Shown: positions 26,033 through 33,068 of the stretch, one piece after another | How the letters are laid out: each line of letters starts with the position of its first letter | Numbering within the stretch: position 1 is the first letter of the stretch | Assembly: GCF_017948455.1 (NCBI RefSeq) | Contig: NZ_JAFFSU010000017.1 | Span: forward strand, 1-64,000 | From: Streptomyces sp. GESEQ-4 | GTDB taxonomy: Bacteria; Actinomycetota; Actinomycetes; Streptomycetales; Streptomycetaceae | DNA: 64,000 nucleotides | Reading direction: 5' to 3' | Notes under the pieces: generated by a model | What the model saw: the letters and a program-made list of their open reading frames with translations, nothing else | The model's database searches: none | Told to the model about the DNA's origin: nothing | Program-made: the position numbers and the translations under genes

Positions 26033-26641
26033 ATGAGCACACCGAGTACGGGGCAGCCGCCGACGGTCAGCGCGGCGGACGTCGCGCGTCTGCGGCCGCC
26101 CACGCAGCGCACCGACAGTCCGAGCCCGAGCCTGTGGCCGCAGCTGGCCGCCGAGCCGGCCGACCCCGACCTGGCCTCGCTGAGCCTGCCGGAGCTGCGC
26201 ACACTGCGCCGCGACGCACAGCGGGACGAGGCGGACCTGAGTTATGTACGGCGGCTGCTGCAGGGCCGTATCGACATCCTGCGGGCGGAACTGGCACGGC
26301 GCGGACCGGCCGGGCAGACGTCCGTCGTCGACCGGCTCCCGGAGATCCTCACCGACGCCCCGGCCCGCCACCGCTCCTCCGCCCGCCATGTGACGCTGGG
26401 GACGCCGTACAGCGAGGAGTACCGGCAGCTGGCCGCCGAGATGCTCGCCGAGGTCGAACTCTCCGACCTCGGCGCCCGCACCGACCTGGAACTCAACACC
26501 GCCATGGGCCGCCTCGTCCGCTACGAGCAGCAGGTCTCCCACCGCCGACAGCGCCTCCAGCGCACCGCCGACGACTGCAGCGGCGAGATCGCCCGCCGGT
26601 ACCGGGAGGGCGAGGCACAGGTGGACGACCTGCTGACGTGA
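26033..26641 (+). CDS. rsiG: RsiG, c-di-GMP-dependent anti-sigma factor for WhiG
   Basis: 202 residues. The c-di-GMP-binding signature ExxxSxxRxxxQxxxD occurs exactly twice: Glu66-Ser70-Arg73-Gln77-Asp81 and Glu165-Ser169-Arg172-Gln176-Asp180. Both lie in predicted antiparallel coiled-coil helices. RsiG bound to c-di-GMP sequesters the sporulation sigma factor WhiG and blocks aerial hyphae from becoming spores. The first ~50 residues are a Pro/Ser/Thr-rich head. I chose ATG 26033 because upstream extension of the frame is low-complexity. Confidence 0.95.
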   Translation: MSTPSTGQPPTVSAADVARLRPPTQRTDSPSPSLWPQLAAEPADPDLASLSLPELRTLRRDAQRDEADLSYVRRLLQGRIDILRAELARRGPAGQTSVVDRLPEILTDAPARHRSSARHVTLGTPYSEEYRQLAAEMLAEVELSDLGARTDLELNTAMGRLVRYEQQVSHRRQRLQRTADDCSGEIARRYREGEAQVDDLLT

Positions 26642-26699
26642 CGCGGGGGGCGGGTAAAACCCCGCGACACCCTCACCGTCGTATGCCTACCGTGATCCC

Positions 26700-27950
26700 A
26701 TGAGCCGCCGCGCCGACATCGACGTCCGTCCGATCACCGAAGCCGAGTTCCCGGACTGGCTGCGTGCGGTGAAGACCGGGTTTCTGCAGCGGCCGACGCC
26801 GCCGGAGGAGGAGGTGGAGGTCCGTCGTCGCCGGTTCGAAGACGGGCGTTTTCTCGGGGGCTTCGACGGGGGCCGGTGTGTCGCCACGTTCAAGTCGTTC
26901 GCGCAGGAGCTGACGGCGGTCGGTGGTACGCCGGTCCCGGCCGATGCCATCTCGGGCGTCACCGTCACCGCCACTCACCGGCGCCGGGGTCTGCTGACCC
27001 GGATGATGGACCGGGATCTCGCCGCGGCGAAGGAGCGGGGCGATGTGGTGGCGACCCTGATCGCCGCCGAGTATCCGATCTACGGGCGGTACGGCTTCGG
27101 GCCCGCCACCTGGATGAGCGAGTGGACGGTCGACGTACCGCGGACCGGCCTGGACCCGCGGTGGGCGGGGCCGGAGGACGGCGGACGTATCGACCTCGTC
27201 GACGGCGACGAGGTGCGCAAGCTGGGCCCCGAGCTGCATGAGCGGCTGCGGCGGAGTCAGCCCGGCGCCGTCAGCCGCGACGACCTGTGGTGGCAGCTCA
27301 AGACCGGCGTCGTACTCTTCGAGGAGTCGTGGACCGAGCCCCACTTCGCCGTGTACCGGTCGGCGGCCGGCGAGGTCGAGGGGCTGGTGTCGTACCGGTC
27401 GGACGACAACTGGCACGACAAGCAGCCGCACAACACGGCCCAGGTGGACTGGCTGATCACCACGACTCCGGGGGCCGAGCGGGCCCTGTGGCGCTACCTC
27501 TGCTCCATCGACTGGATCACGACGGTGAAGAGCGGCTGGCGGGCCCCGGACGATCTGCTTCCGCTCCTGCTGCCCGACCCGCGTGCCGCCCGGATCGCCG
27601 GGCAGTCGGACTGGCTGTGGGTGCGGATCCTCGATGTCGTACGGGCCCTGGAGGCGCGGACGTACGAGGGGCAAGGGTCGCTCGTCGTCGACGTACGGGA
27701 TGCGGGCGGGTTCAGCGGCGGGCGGTACCGTCTCGATGCCTCGCCGGAGGGGGCCGGCTGTGCGCCCACCGCCGCGTCCGCCGAACTCACGCTCGACGTG
27801 GGCGAGTTGGCGGCCCTGTGGCTGGGTGACGAGTCCGCCGTGCGGCTGGCCGCGCTGGGGCGGGTCCAGGAAGAACGAGCGGGCGCCGCCAAGATGGCCG
27901 ACGCCCTGCTGCGTACGTCCAGGCGGCCTTGGTGCCCGGACATGTTCTGA
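26700..27950 (+). CDS. Eis-type GNAT N-acetyltransferase
   Basis: 416 residues. An acetyl-CoA-binding GNAT domain (ADAISGVTVTATHRRRGLLTRMM), a second GNAT-like domain and an SCP2-like C-terminal domain match the Eis family, whose mycobacterial member acetylates aminoglycosides and proteins. The chain ends RPWCPDMF, where the terminal carboxylate is catalytic in Eis. The natural substrate here is unknown. Confidence 0.93.
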   Translation: MSRRADIDVRPITEAEFPDWLRAVKTGFLQRPTPPEEEVEVRRRRFEDGRFLGGFDGGRCVATFKSFAQELTAVGGTPVPADAISGVTVTATHRRRGLLTRMMDRDLAAAKERGDVVATLIAAEYPIYGRYGFGPATWMSEWTVDVPRTGLDPRWAGPEDGGRIDLVDGDEVRKLGPELHERLRRSQPGAVSRDDLWWQLKTGVVLFEESWTEPHFAVYRSAAGEVEGLVSYRSDDNWHDKQPHNTAQVDWLITTTPGAERALWRYLCSIDWITTVKSGWRAPDDLLPLLLPDPRAARIAGQSDWLWVRILDVVRALEARTYEGQGSLVVDVRDAGGFSGGRYRLDASPEGAGCAPTAASAELTLDVGELAALWLGDESAVRLAALGRVQEERAGAAKMADALLRTSRRPWCPDMF

Positions 27951-27999
27951 GGTCTCCTTTCTGCCGACGACGACGGACCGTTCATCCGTAGCTGTGCTC

Positions 28000-28081
28000 T
28001 TCAGTTGTGGAGCTCTTCAGTTGTGGCTGTGCTGGTGTGTGCAGCTGTCGCTGCTGTTCAGTTGTCGGTGTTCAGTTGTGG
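28000..28081. repeat. Four TTCAGTTGTGG-type direct repeats
   Basis: Copies at 28000-28010, 28016-28026, 28057-28068 (with CGG) and 28071-28081, in the GC-poorer gap after the acetyltransferase gene. No function assigned. Confidence 0.75.
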
Positions 28082-28103
28082 CTGTGCGTTTGGTGCGGAC
28101 TGT

Positions 28104-28138
28104 CCGGGCTCCCGGCTCCCCTCCGGAAGGGAGCCCGG
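28104..28138. terminator. Bidirectional hairpin terminator
   Basis: 10-bp arms CCGGGCTCCC (28104-28113) and GGGAGCCCGG (28129-28138) with a 15-nt loop, between the convergent acetyltransferase and small membrane protein genes. Confidence 0.85.
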
Positions 28139-28173
28139 TCAGTCGGTCCTGGACGGGGCGGCCGGTGTGGTGC

Positions 28174-28359
28174 TCAGCCGTGCTGGGCGAGCAGCATCAC
28201 GAGGATGACCGCGCCGATACCGCCGAAGACGGTGTTCCTGGCCTTGATCCCTACGGCCAGTGCGACGAAGCCGATGATTCCCATCGGGCCGTACTTCCAC
28301 TCGATGAGCTGCTCGAATGCGACGGCGAGAGCGGCGAGGACGATGGCGGCGAGCGGCAT
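28174..28359 (-). CDS. Small two-helix membrane protein, cassette 1
   Basis: 61 residues, AAGGAGG 7 nt before the ATG at 28359. Two hydrophobic helices (about 4-22 and 27-58) surround FEQLIEWKYGPMG. Near its middle it reads AVGIKAR, close to TIGIKAK and GVGIRAR in the two small proteins at 29526-29714 and 31578-31760, so these are a family. Divergent to the GntR-like gene 1. I know no function; a membrane partner or output of the regulator is plausible. Confidence 0.75.
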   Translation of the reverse strand: MPLAAIVLAALAVAFEQLIEWKYGPMGIIGFVALAVGIKARNTVFGGIGAVILVMLLAQHG

Positions 28360-28484
28360 GTCGGTCCCTCCTTCGGGACGGGTGGCCCTGGGACGGTGAG
28401 GCGGAACCCTGCTGTGGACCGTCCACCTGGTCGAAGGACCCGACGCTGGTGGCCAACCCCTTGAAGTCTTGACCATGTTGCTCA

Positions 28485-28499
28485 AGTTGGTGACCAACT
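28485..28499. promoter_or_regulatory. Palindromic operator candidate, cassette 1
   Basis: AGTTGGTGACCAACT: 6-bp arms around TGA, between the small membrane protein and the GntR-type regulator. A related sequence, AAGTTGGCGACCATCT, lies in the equivalent place of cassette 2, and AAGTTGACCGGACCA in cassette 3. Most GntR regulators bind such inverted repeats. Confidence 0.6.
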
Positions 28500-28556
28500 C
28501 CACTGTACTTATCTCCGCTTGGAAGCGTCTCATAACCACCTTTCTTTGAACTGACG

Positions 28557-28589
28557 TAAGATGGCGAGAAGTTGTACTGTTTGGTCGTG
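28557..28589 (+). promoter_or_regulatory. Conserved start-region box, cassette 1
   Basis: 33 bp ending in the GTG start, 25 of 33 identical to 29888-29920. Contains a TAAGAT candidate -10, and GTTTGGTCGTG at the start codon. No SD is visible, so a short or absent leader is likely. Confidence 0.5.
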
Positions 28590-29489
28590 GACCCGAAACA
28601 CGCCGCCGTCAATGGACGGGCGAGGTCACAGGCGCCACCCAAGTCACATCACGAGGTGGCCGACGAGCTGCGCGCCCGCATCAGGTCGGGTGAGCTGCGG
28701 CCCGGCCAACGCATGCCGACGCAGGCCAGGTTGGCCGACGAGTTCGGCGTCGAGCGGGGGGCCGTACGGCAGGCGCTGCGCATCCTGCAGTCGGAGCACC
28801 TGCTCACCAACGTCTCCAAGGGCAGCCCGGCCACCGTCGCACCCGATCTGAGCAGGGCGCTGGTCGGCCCGGGGGCCCCGCCCCTGCCCACGATGGTGGC
28901 GCTGGCCCCCCGCATCGCGGCCGCGTTCGCCGGCACGCATGTCGAGATCGACGCGCTGTGCCTCACCTCGATCAACCTCACCCTCGCCATCGGCGAACCA
29001 CTGCGCCAGATCCACACCGGACAGCTGAAACCGGCCAAGGTCGACGTCCGGGTCCTGCTGCCCAGCCGCGACATCGATCTGGCCTTCCCGTCGTCCGTGG
29101 ATCCCACCGACGACGACTACGTGCACCGCCGCTGGCTCTCCCAGCGCAACGCCCAGGGCCAGGTCCTGCGGCACAACCTGCTGGCCCTGCGCTCCTCGCA
29201 CGGCATCGACGTCGATGTCTCGTTCCGCGCCCTGCCCTTCACCCCGCCCGTGAAGCTGTACCTGCTCAACAGCACGGAGGCGCTCTTCGCCTACTACACG
29301 CTCACGCGACGCGAGCAGGAGATCGAGCACGAGCACCTGGAGATGTACGACGCCGAGGGCTCCCAGTCCATGCTGTTCGCCTTCGAGCAGGGCGGCGGCT
29401 TACGTGACACCACGTTCGTCGAGCAGTCGCAGCTGTGGTTCAACGCACTGTGGGAGACGATCAGTTCGGAGCTGGTGCTCACGAGCTGA
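28587..29489 (+). CDS. GntR-type regulator with shared unassigned C-terminal domain, cassette 1
   Basis: 300 residues from GTG 28587. Winged HTH of the GntR superfamily at about 15-85 (VADELRARIRSGELRPG, PTQARLADEFGVERGAVRQAL, HLLTNVSKGSP). From about 105 to the end lies a domain shared with the genes at 29918, 31932 and 35343: VRVLLPSRDIDLAFP, HNLLALRSSHGIDV, FTPPVKLYLLNSTEALFAYY and a final QLWFNALWETI. The sequence has no motif of the usual GntR effector families (FadR, HutC, MocR or YtrA). The 'WF..LW' helix and strand pattern remind me of inactive PLD-like sensor domains, but that is not proven. A TTA codon at 29400-29402 (Leu272) implies bldA tRNA dependence. Confidence 0.85.
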   Translation: MDPKHAAVNGRARSQAPPKSHHEVADELRARIRSGELRPGQRMPTQARLADEFGVERGAVRQALRILQSEHLLTNVSKGSPATVAPDLSRALVGPGAPPLPTMVALAPRIAAAFAGTHVEIDALCLTSINLTLAIGEPLRQIHTGQLKPAKVDVRVLLPSRDIDLAFPSSVDPTDDDYVHRRWLSQRNAQGQVLRHNLLALRSSHGIDVDVSFRALPFTPPVKLYLLNSTEALFAYYTLTRREQEIEHEHLEMYDAEGSQSMLFAFEQGGGLRDTTFVEQSQLWFNALWETISSELVLTS

Positions 29490-29525
29490 CGTCTCCCACA
29501 GGATGGTCCGCGGTGTGATCCGACC

Positions 29526-29714
29526 TCATAGAGCGGGCCCCGAGACCAGCACCGCGAGCATGACGGCGCCGATGGAGCTGAGCGCCGGGCTCTTGGCCTT
29601 GATACCGATGGTGAGCAGCAGCAGTCCGAGGATGCCGGTGGCGCCGTACTTCCACTGGACCATCTGTTCGAAGCCGACGACGAACACTGCGGAGATGAGG
29701 GCGAGGGCAGGCAC
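29526..29714 (-). CDS. Small two-helix membrane protein, cassette 2
   Basis: 62 residues from GTG 29714, with a purine-rich GAAGGGGG upstream. Two hydrophobic helices around FEQMVQWKYGATG and LTIGIKAK. It is clearly homologous to the cassette 1 protein (FEQxxxWKYGxxGxxG and GIKAx). It ends TVLVSGPAL-like and is divergent to the GntR-type gene 2. Confidence 0.75.
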   Translation of the reverse strand: MPALALISAVFVVGFEQMVQWKYGATGILGLLLLTIGIKAKSPALSSIGAVMLAVLVSGPAL

Positions 29715-29803
29715 GGTGTTTCCCCCTTCGGGCTTCCTGGGCGGCGGGACGAGCGGTGGGGGGTGCGTGGGTGGCGTCCCCGGATGGGGAGGCAAAACTT
29801 CCG

Positions 29804-29834
29804 CCAACTTGGTTAAGTTGGCGACCATCTCTGA
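29804..29834. promoter_or_regulatory. Palindromic operator candidate, cassette 2
   Basis: CCAACTT-GGTT-AAGTTGG (29804-29821) is a perfect 7-bp inverted repeat, and the right arm continues as AAGTTGGCGACCATCT, like the operator of cassette 1. It lies between the divergent genes. Confidence 0.6.
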
Positions 29835-29887
29835 CTATGTTGTCCCCAGTTGGTACCTACTCATAAACAACTCCCAGATAACTCCCC

Positions 29888-29920
29888 CTAGATGGATCGC
29901 AGTTGTAGCGTTTGGTCGTG
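29888..29920 (+). promoter_or_regulatory. Conserved start-region box, cassette 2
   Basis: Aligned counterpart of 28557-28589 ending at the GTG start, with CTAGAT at the -10-like position. Confidence 0.5.
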
Positions 29921-30787
29921 ACCCAGGAGAACGTGGCAGTGAACGTGAACGGCAACAGAATGTCGCCCCAGGAGATCGCCGACGCCCTGCGGGAGCGGAT
30001 CCGCGCCGGAGAACTCAAGGCGGGCGACCGCCTGCCCACCCAGGCCGACCTCGCCGAGGAGTTCGGCGTGGAGCGCGGCACCGTGCGCCAGGCCCTCCGG
30101 GCGCTCCAGGACGACGGTCTCCTGAGCAATGTCAGCAAGGGCAGTCCGCCCCGTGTCGCCGAGCCGGCCCCGGTGCTGGGCGAGCCCCAGCCGACGATGG
30201 TCGGGTTGGCGCCGCGTCTGGCGGACGCGTTCTCGCAGCCGCACGTGCGCGTCGACGCGGCCTGTCTGACCGCCGAGACCCTGATGCTGGCCCTGAGCTC
30301 GCCCCTGCGCGAGATCCATGAGGGAAAGGTGCGCCCCGAGTCGATCGATGTGCGCATCCTGCTGCCCTCCCGGGACATCACGCTCGCCTTCCCGGCGCCG
30401 GTCGACGGCGACGACGAGTCGGTGCACGACCGCTGGCTGTCCATGCGCAACGCCCAGGGCCACGTCCTGCGCCACAACCTGCTGGCCCTGCGCTCCTCGC
30501 ACGGCATCGACGTGCACGTAACCTTCCGCGCCCTGCCCTTCACCCCGCCGGTCAAGCTGTATCTGCTCAACGGGGCCGAGGCGCTGATCGCGTACTACAT
30601 GATCACGCGCCGCGAGGAGCCCACGGACTCCGGCACCCTCGACATGTACGACACCCTGGGCACCGAATCCCTCCTCTTCTCCTTCGTCCGGCGGGCCGGC
30701 CAGCGCGACGCCGCATTCGTGGAGGAATCCCAGAAGTGGTTCGACGCCCTCTGGGAAACCATCACCACGGACCTGACACTTCCCTAG
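29918..30787 (+). CDS. GntR-type regulator with shared C-terminal domain, cassette 2
   Basis: 289 residues from GTG 29918, matching the position of the cassette 1 start. Winged HTH (IADALRERIRAGELKAG, PTQADLAEEFGVERGTVRQAL, LLSNVSKGSPPRV) then the shared domain: VRILLPSRDITLAFP, NAQGHVLRHNLLALRSSHG, FTPPVKLYLLNGAEALIAYY and QKWFDALWETIT. Most similar to the cassette 1 protein, with a block of 41 identical bases (30473-30513 and 29172-29212). The stop codon shares its G with the GTG of the HAD gene, so they are coupled. Confidence 0.85.
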   Translation: MTQENVAVNVNGNRMSPQEIADALRERIRAGELKAGDRLPTQADLAEEFGVERGTVRQALRALQDDGLLSNVSKGSPPRVAEPAPVLGEPQPTMVGLAPRLADAFSQPHVRVDAACLTAETLMLALSSPLREIHEGKVRPESIDVRILLPSRDITLAFPAPVDGDDESVHDRWLSMRNAQGHVLRHNLLALRSSHGIDVHVTFRALPFTPPVKLYLLNGAEALIAYYMITRREEPTDSGTLDMYDTLGTESLLFSFVRRAGQRDAAFVEESQKWFDALWETITTDLTLP

Positions 30788-31545
30788 TGACTTCTGATAC
30801 GACGCAGACCGATCCGGTGGCAGCAGAGAACGAGCCCGACGCGGAGCAGCTGAAAAAGCTCCGTGAGCTGATCAAACCTGCCCGGGTCGTGCTCTGGGAC
30901 TTCGACGGCCCCGTCTGCCGGCTGTTCGCCGGGCACTCGGCGGAACGCGTGGCGGTGGACCTGGTGGACTGGCTGGAGGGCCAGGGCCTGCACGGCCTGG
31001 TTACGGAGGAGGAGCGCAAGTCGCTGGACCCACATGTAGTCCTGCGCGCCGTGGACCTTCGGCACCCCCGCAGCGACCTGGTCGCCGCGCTGGAGGAACG
31101 TCTCACCTTGGAGGAACTGCGGGCCGTGTCCTCGGCGATGCCCACCATGTACGCCGACGTGCTGATCCGCACCTGGACGGCGATGGGCGCCCGCCTGGCC
31201 GTCGCCACGAACAACTCCCCGCGCGTGGTCAGTGCGTACCTCCAAGGCCGCGATCTGGCCCCCTGTTTCGCCCCCCACATCTACGGCCGCACCCAGGACC
31301 TCCACCGCCTCAAGCCGGACCCGGACTGCCTCAACCGCGCCCTCACGGTGATGGGCGCGGCCCCGTCCGCCGCCCTGATGATCGGCGACACCCCCTCCGA
31401 CTACCTCGCCGCCCGCAGCGCCGGCGTTCCCTTCCTCGGCTACGCGCGTAACAACCGCAAGGCGAAGCTGCTGCGGGAGGCCGGAGCCACGTCGATCGTG
31501 CAGTCGCTGTTTCCGGTGCTGGATGCTGTGCGGGATCAGGCTTGA
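30787..31545 (+). CDS. HAD-superfamily hydrolase (phosphoglycolate-phosphatase-like)
   Basis: 252 residues from GTG 30787. HAD motif I is WDFDGPV with nucleophile Asp38 and general acid Asp40, motif II is Thr141 (ATNNS), motif III Lys176 (LKPDPD) and motif IV Asp201/Asp205 (GDTPSDY). The helical cap lies at about 45-125. The gene is translationally coupled to GntR-type gene 2, so its substrate may be linked to the regulator's ligand, but this is inference. The C-terminus is ordinary. Confidence 0.9.
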   Translation: MTSDTTQTDPVAAENEPDAEQLKKLRELIKPARVVLWDFDGPVCRLFAGHSAERVAVDLVDWLEGQGLHGLVTEEERKSLDPHVVLRAVDLRHPRSDLVAALEERLTLEELRAVSSAMPTMYADVLIRTWTAMGARLAVATNNSPRVVSAYLQGRDLAPCFAPHIYGRTQDLHRLKPDPDCLNRALTVMGAAPSAALMIGDTPSDYLAARSAGVPFLGYARNNRKAKLLREAGATSIVQSLFPVLDAVRDQA

Positions 31546-31577
31546 GTGATCGGGCCTGAGTGATCGGGCCTGAGTGT

Positions 31578-31760
31578 TCAGGCCTGCGTCATCAGCACCA
31601 CGAACACGACCGCGGCCCCGACGGCCAGTCCGGACCGTCGCGCCCGGATCCCCACGCCGACCAGGAACAGGAGCAGCACGCCGACGACGCCGAGCTGCGC
31701 CTGCGCCCGCTGCCCGAGGTAGACCTCGAGGAGCTCCATGACCATGTGGAACGACAGCAT
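31578..31760 (-). CDS. Small membrane protein, cassette 3
   Basis: 60 residues; GGAGGT lies 7 nt before ATG 31760, which decides it over ATG 31769. Less similar than the other two but with the same layout: MELLEVYLGQ, then GVVGVLLLFLVGVGIRARR and GAAVVFVVLM. It is divergent to the GntR-type gene 3. Its stop is near a short tandem GGGCCTGAGTGATC repeat (31545-31585). Confidence 0.65.
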   Translation of the reverse strand: MLSFHMVMELLEVYLGQRAQAQLGVVGVLLLFLVGVGIRARRSGLAVGAAVVFVVLMTQA

Positions 31761-31803
31761 GCCTACCACCTCCCCTCCACTTCCAGGATGACCTCAACCA
31801 GCC

Positions 31804-31894
31804 GTCCAATTGGACTGGTTGATTGAAGGTGGTCTGCCCTGTCCGGTTGATCCCTAACCAACGGCCCAATATGACTGCCAAGTTGACCGGACCA
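31804..31894. promoter_or_regulatory. Candidate operators, cassette 3
   Basis: GTCCAATTGGAC (31804-31815) is a perfect 12-bp palindrome flanked by AACCAG and TGGTT. A second site, AAGTTGACCGGACCA (31880-31894), resembles the AAGTTGG..GACCA motif in cassettes 1 and 2 with 2 more bases between the halves. Confidence 0.5.
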
Positions 31895-31931
31895 TGGTTT
31901 GTCAGCGGACTGGGAGCGGTACGGTCCAGGT

Positions 31932-32804
31932 GTGGACGCACAGCAGACCGGTGAGGGTGGCGGCAAGGAGTTCCAGAAGGTCTCCGACGAGCTCCGCAGC
32001 CGGATAACGGACGGGACCTACCCCCTTGGGTCCTTCCTGCCGTCACAGCGCGATCTCGCCGAGGAATTCGGCGTCTCCCGGGACACCGTGCAGCGGGCGC
32101 TGCGTGAACTCGCGGGTGAACGGTGGATCGACCCACGCCAGGGCAGCGGCACGCGCGTGATCAACATTCAGCGCATCCAGTCGTCGGATCCCAAGGCGAC
32201 CCGGTCGCGACACGGCGCGACACTGGGCCCCTTCATCAGCGAGGCGTTCGAACGGCCCGAAGTCACCCTGGATGTCTACACGTTGACGTCCGAATCCCTG
32301 GACGCGCACATTCGCCTTCAGGCCGAGCGCATCCGGGCCGGTTTCATCCGTCCGGAACACATCGCCCTGCGCATGCTTCTGCCGTCCAGGGCCCTGCAAC
32401 TGCCCTATCCGAAGGCCTTGAAGATCGACGAGGACACGCCGCGGCTGCAGGCCCGCCTGCGCGCCATCACGGAGCGGCACACCGAGTCGCTGCGCAACGT
32501 CCTGCGGGAACTGCACGCCGAGCAGCTGGTGCCGTCCGTCGATGTGCAGATCCGGCATGCGCCGCTGACACCGACGTTCAAGCTCTATCTGCTCAATGGA
32601 GTGGAGGCGCTGCACGGCCTGTACGGGATCACCCGGCGTCCGGTGGTGATCGGCGACGAAGAAATCGATGCCCTCGACGTCCTCGGTCTCGGAGCCACGC
32701 TGACCCACCACGTGAAGGACACGGACCAGAACTCGCCCGGATCCGTGTTCGTGGAAAGCATGGAGTCCTGGTTCGAGTCGGTCTGGACGCTGCTCGCCGA
32801 GTAG
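31932..32804 (+). CDS. GntR-type regulator with shared C-terminal domain, cassette 3
   Basis: 290 residues from GTG 31932 (VDAQQTGEGGG). Winged HTH at about 11-85 (VSDELRSRITDGTYPLG, PSQRDLAEEFGVSRDTVQRAL, RWIDPRQGSGTRV). Shared domain: LGPFISEAFERPEVTL, LRMLLPSRALQLPYP, FKLYLLNGVEALHGLYGITRR and FVESMESWFESVWTLL. Of the four copies it is the one closest to the membrane-anchored protein at 35343 (FVSEAF, VLHGLYDL), so it may link the two sub-branches. Confidence 0.85.
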   Translation: MDAQQTGEGGGKEFQKVSDELRSRITDGTYPLGSFLPSQRDLAEEFGVSRDTVQRALRELAGERWIDPRQGSGTRVINIQRIQSSDPKATRSRHGATLGPFISEAFERPEVTLDVYTLTSESLDAHIRLQAERIRAGFIRPEHIALRMLLPSRALQLPYPKALKIDEDTPRLQARLRAITERHTESLRNVLRELHAEQLVPSVDVQIRHAPLTPTFKLYLLNGVEALHGLYGITRRPVVIGDEEIDALDVLGLGATLTHHVKDTDQNSPGSVFVESMESWFESVWTLLAE

Positions 32805-33068
32805 TCGGAAACCCCTCGACGGATGCTCCAGAGGGGCCCGAGAGCAGGCTCACGCGCGTGCTGTAGCATCACCGCACCGACTGAGCAAACGCTCGCCTTC
32901 TTACGTATCAAGAGGCAGAACCAGCCAGCCCCGAACGGGCTCGGGCAGGTCTCATGCAGATGGGTGGAATGCGCCCGTCATGGCCGTACAGAGGCCATTC
33001 TGTGGTGCGCGATGCCACCACCGTGCTTACCGTTTGCCATACATTCCGTCTCGTACCCGGAGCAGCCC

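Noticed and set aside
27951..28173. CRISPR-like array from the TTCAGTTGTGG repeats
   Set aside because: Repeats are 11 bp, irregularly spaced (5-31 bp) and without palindromic structure or cas genes.
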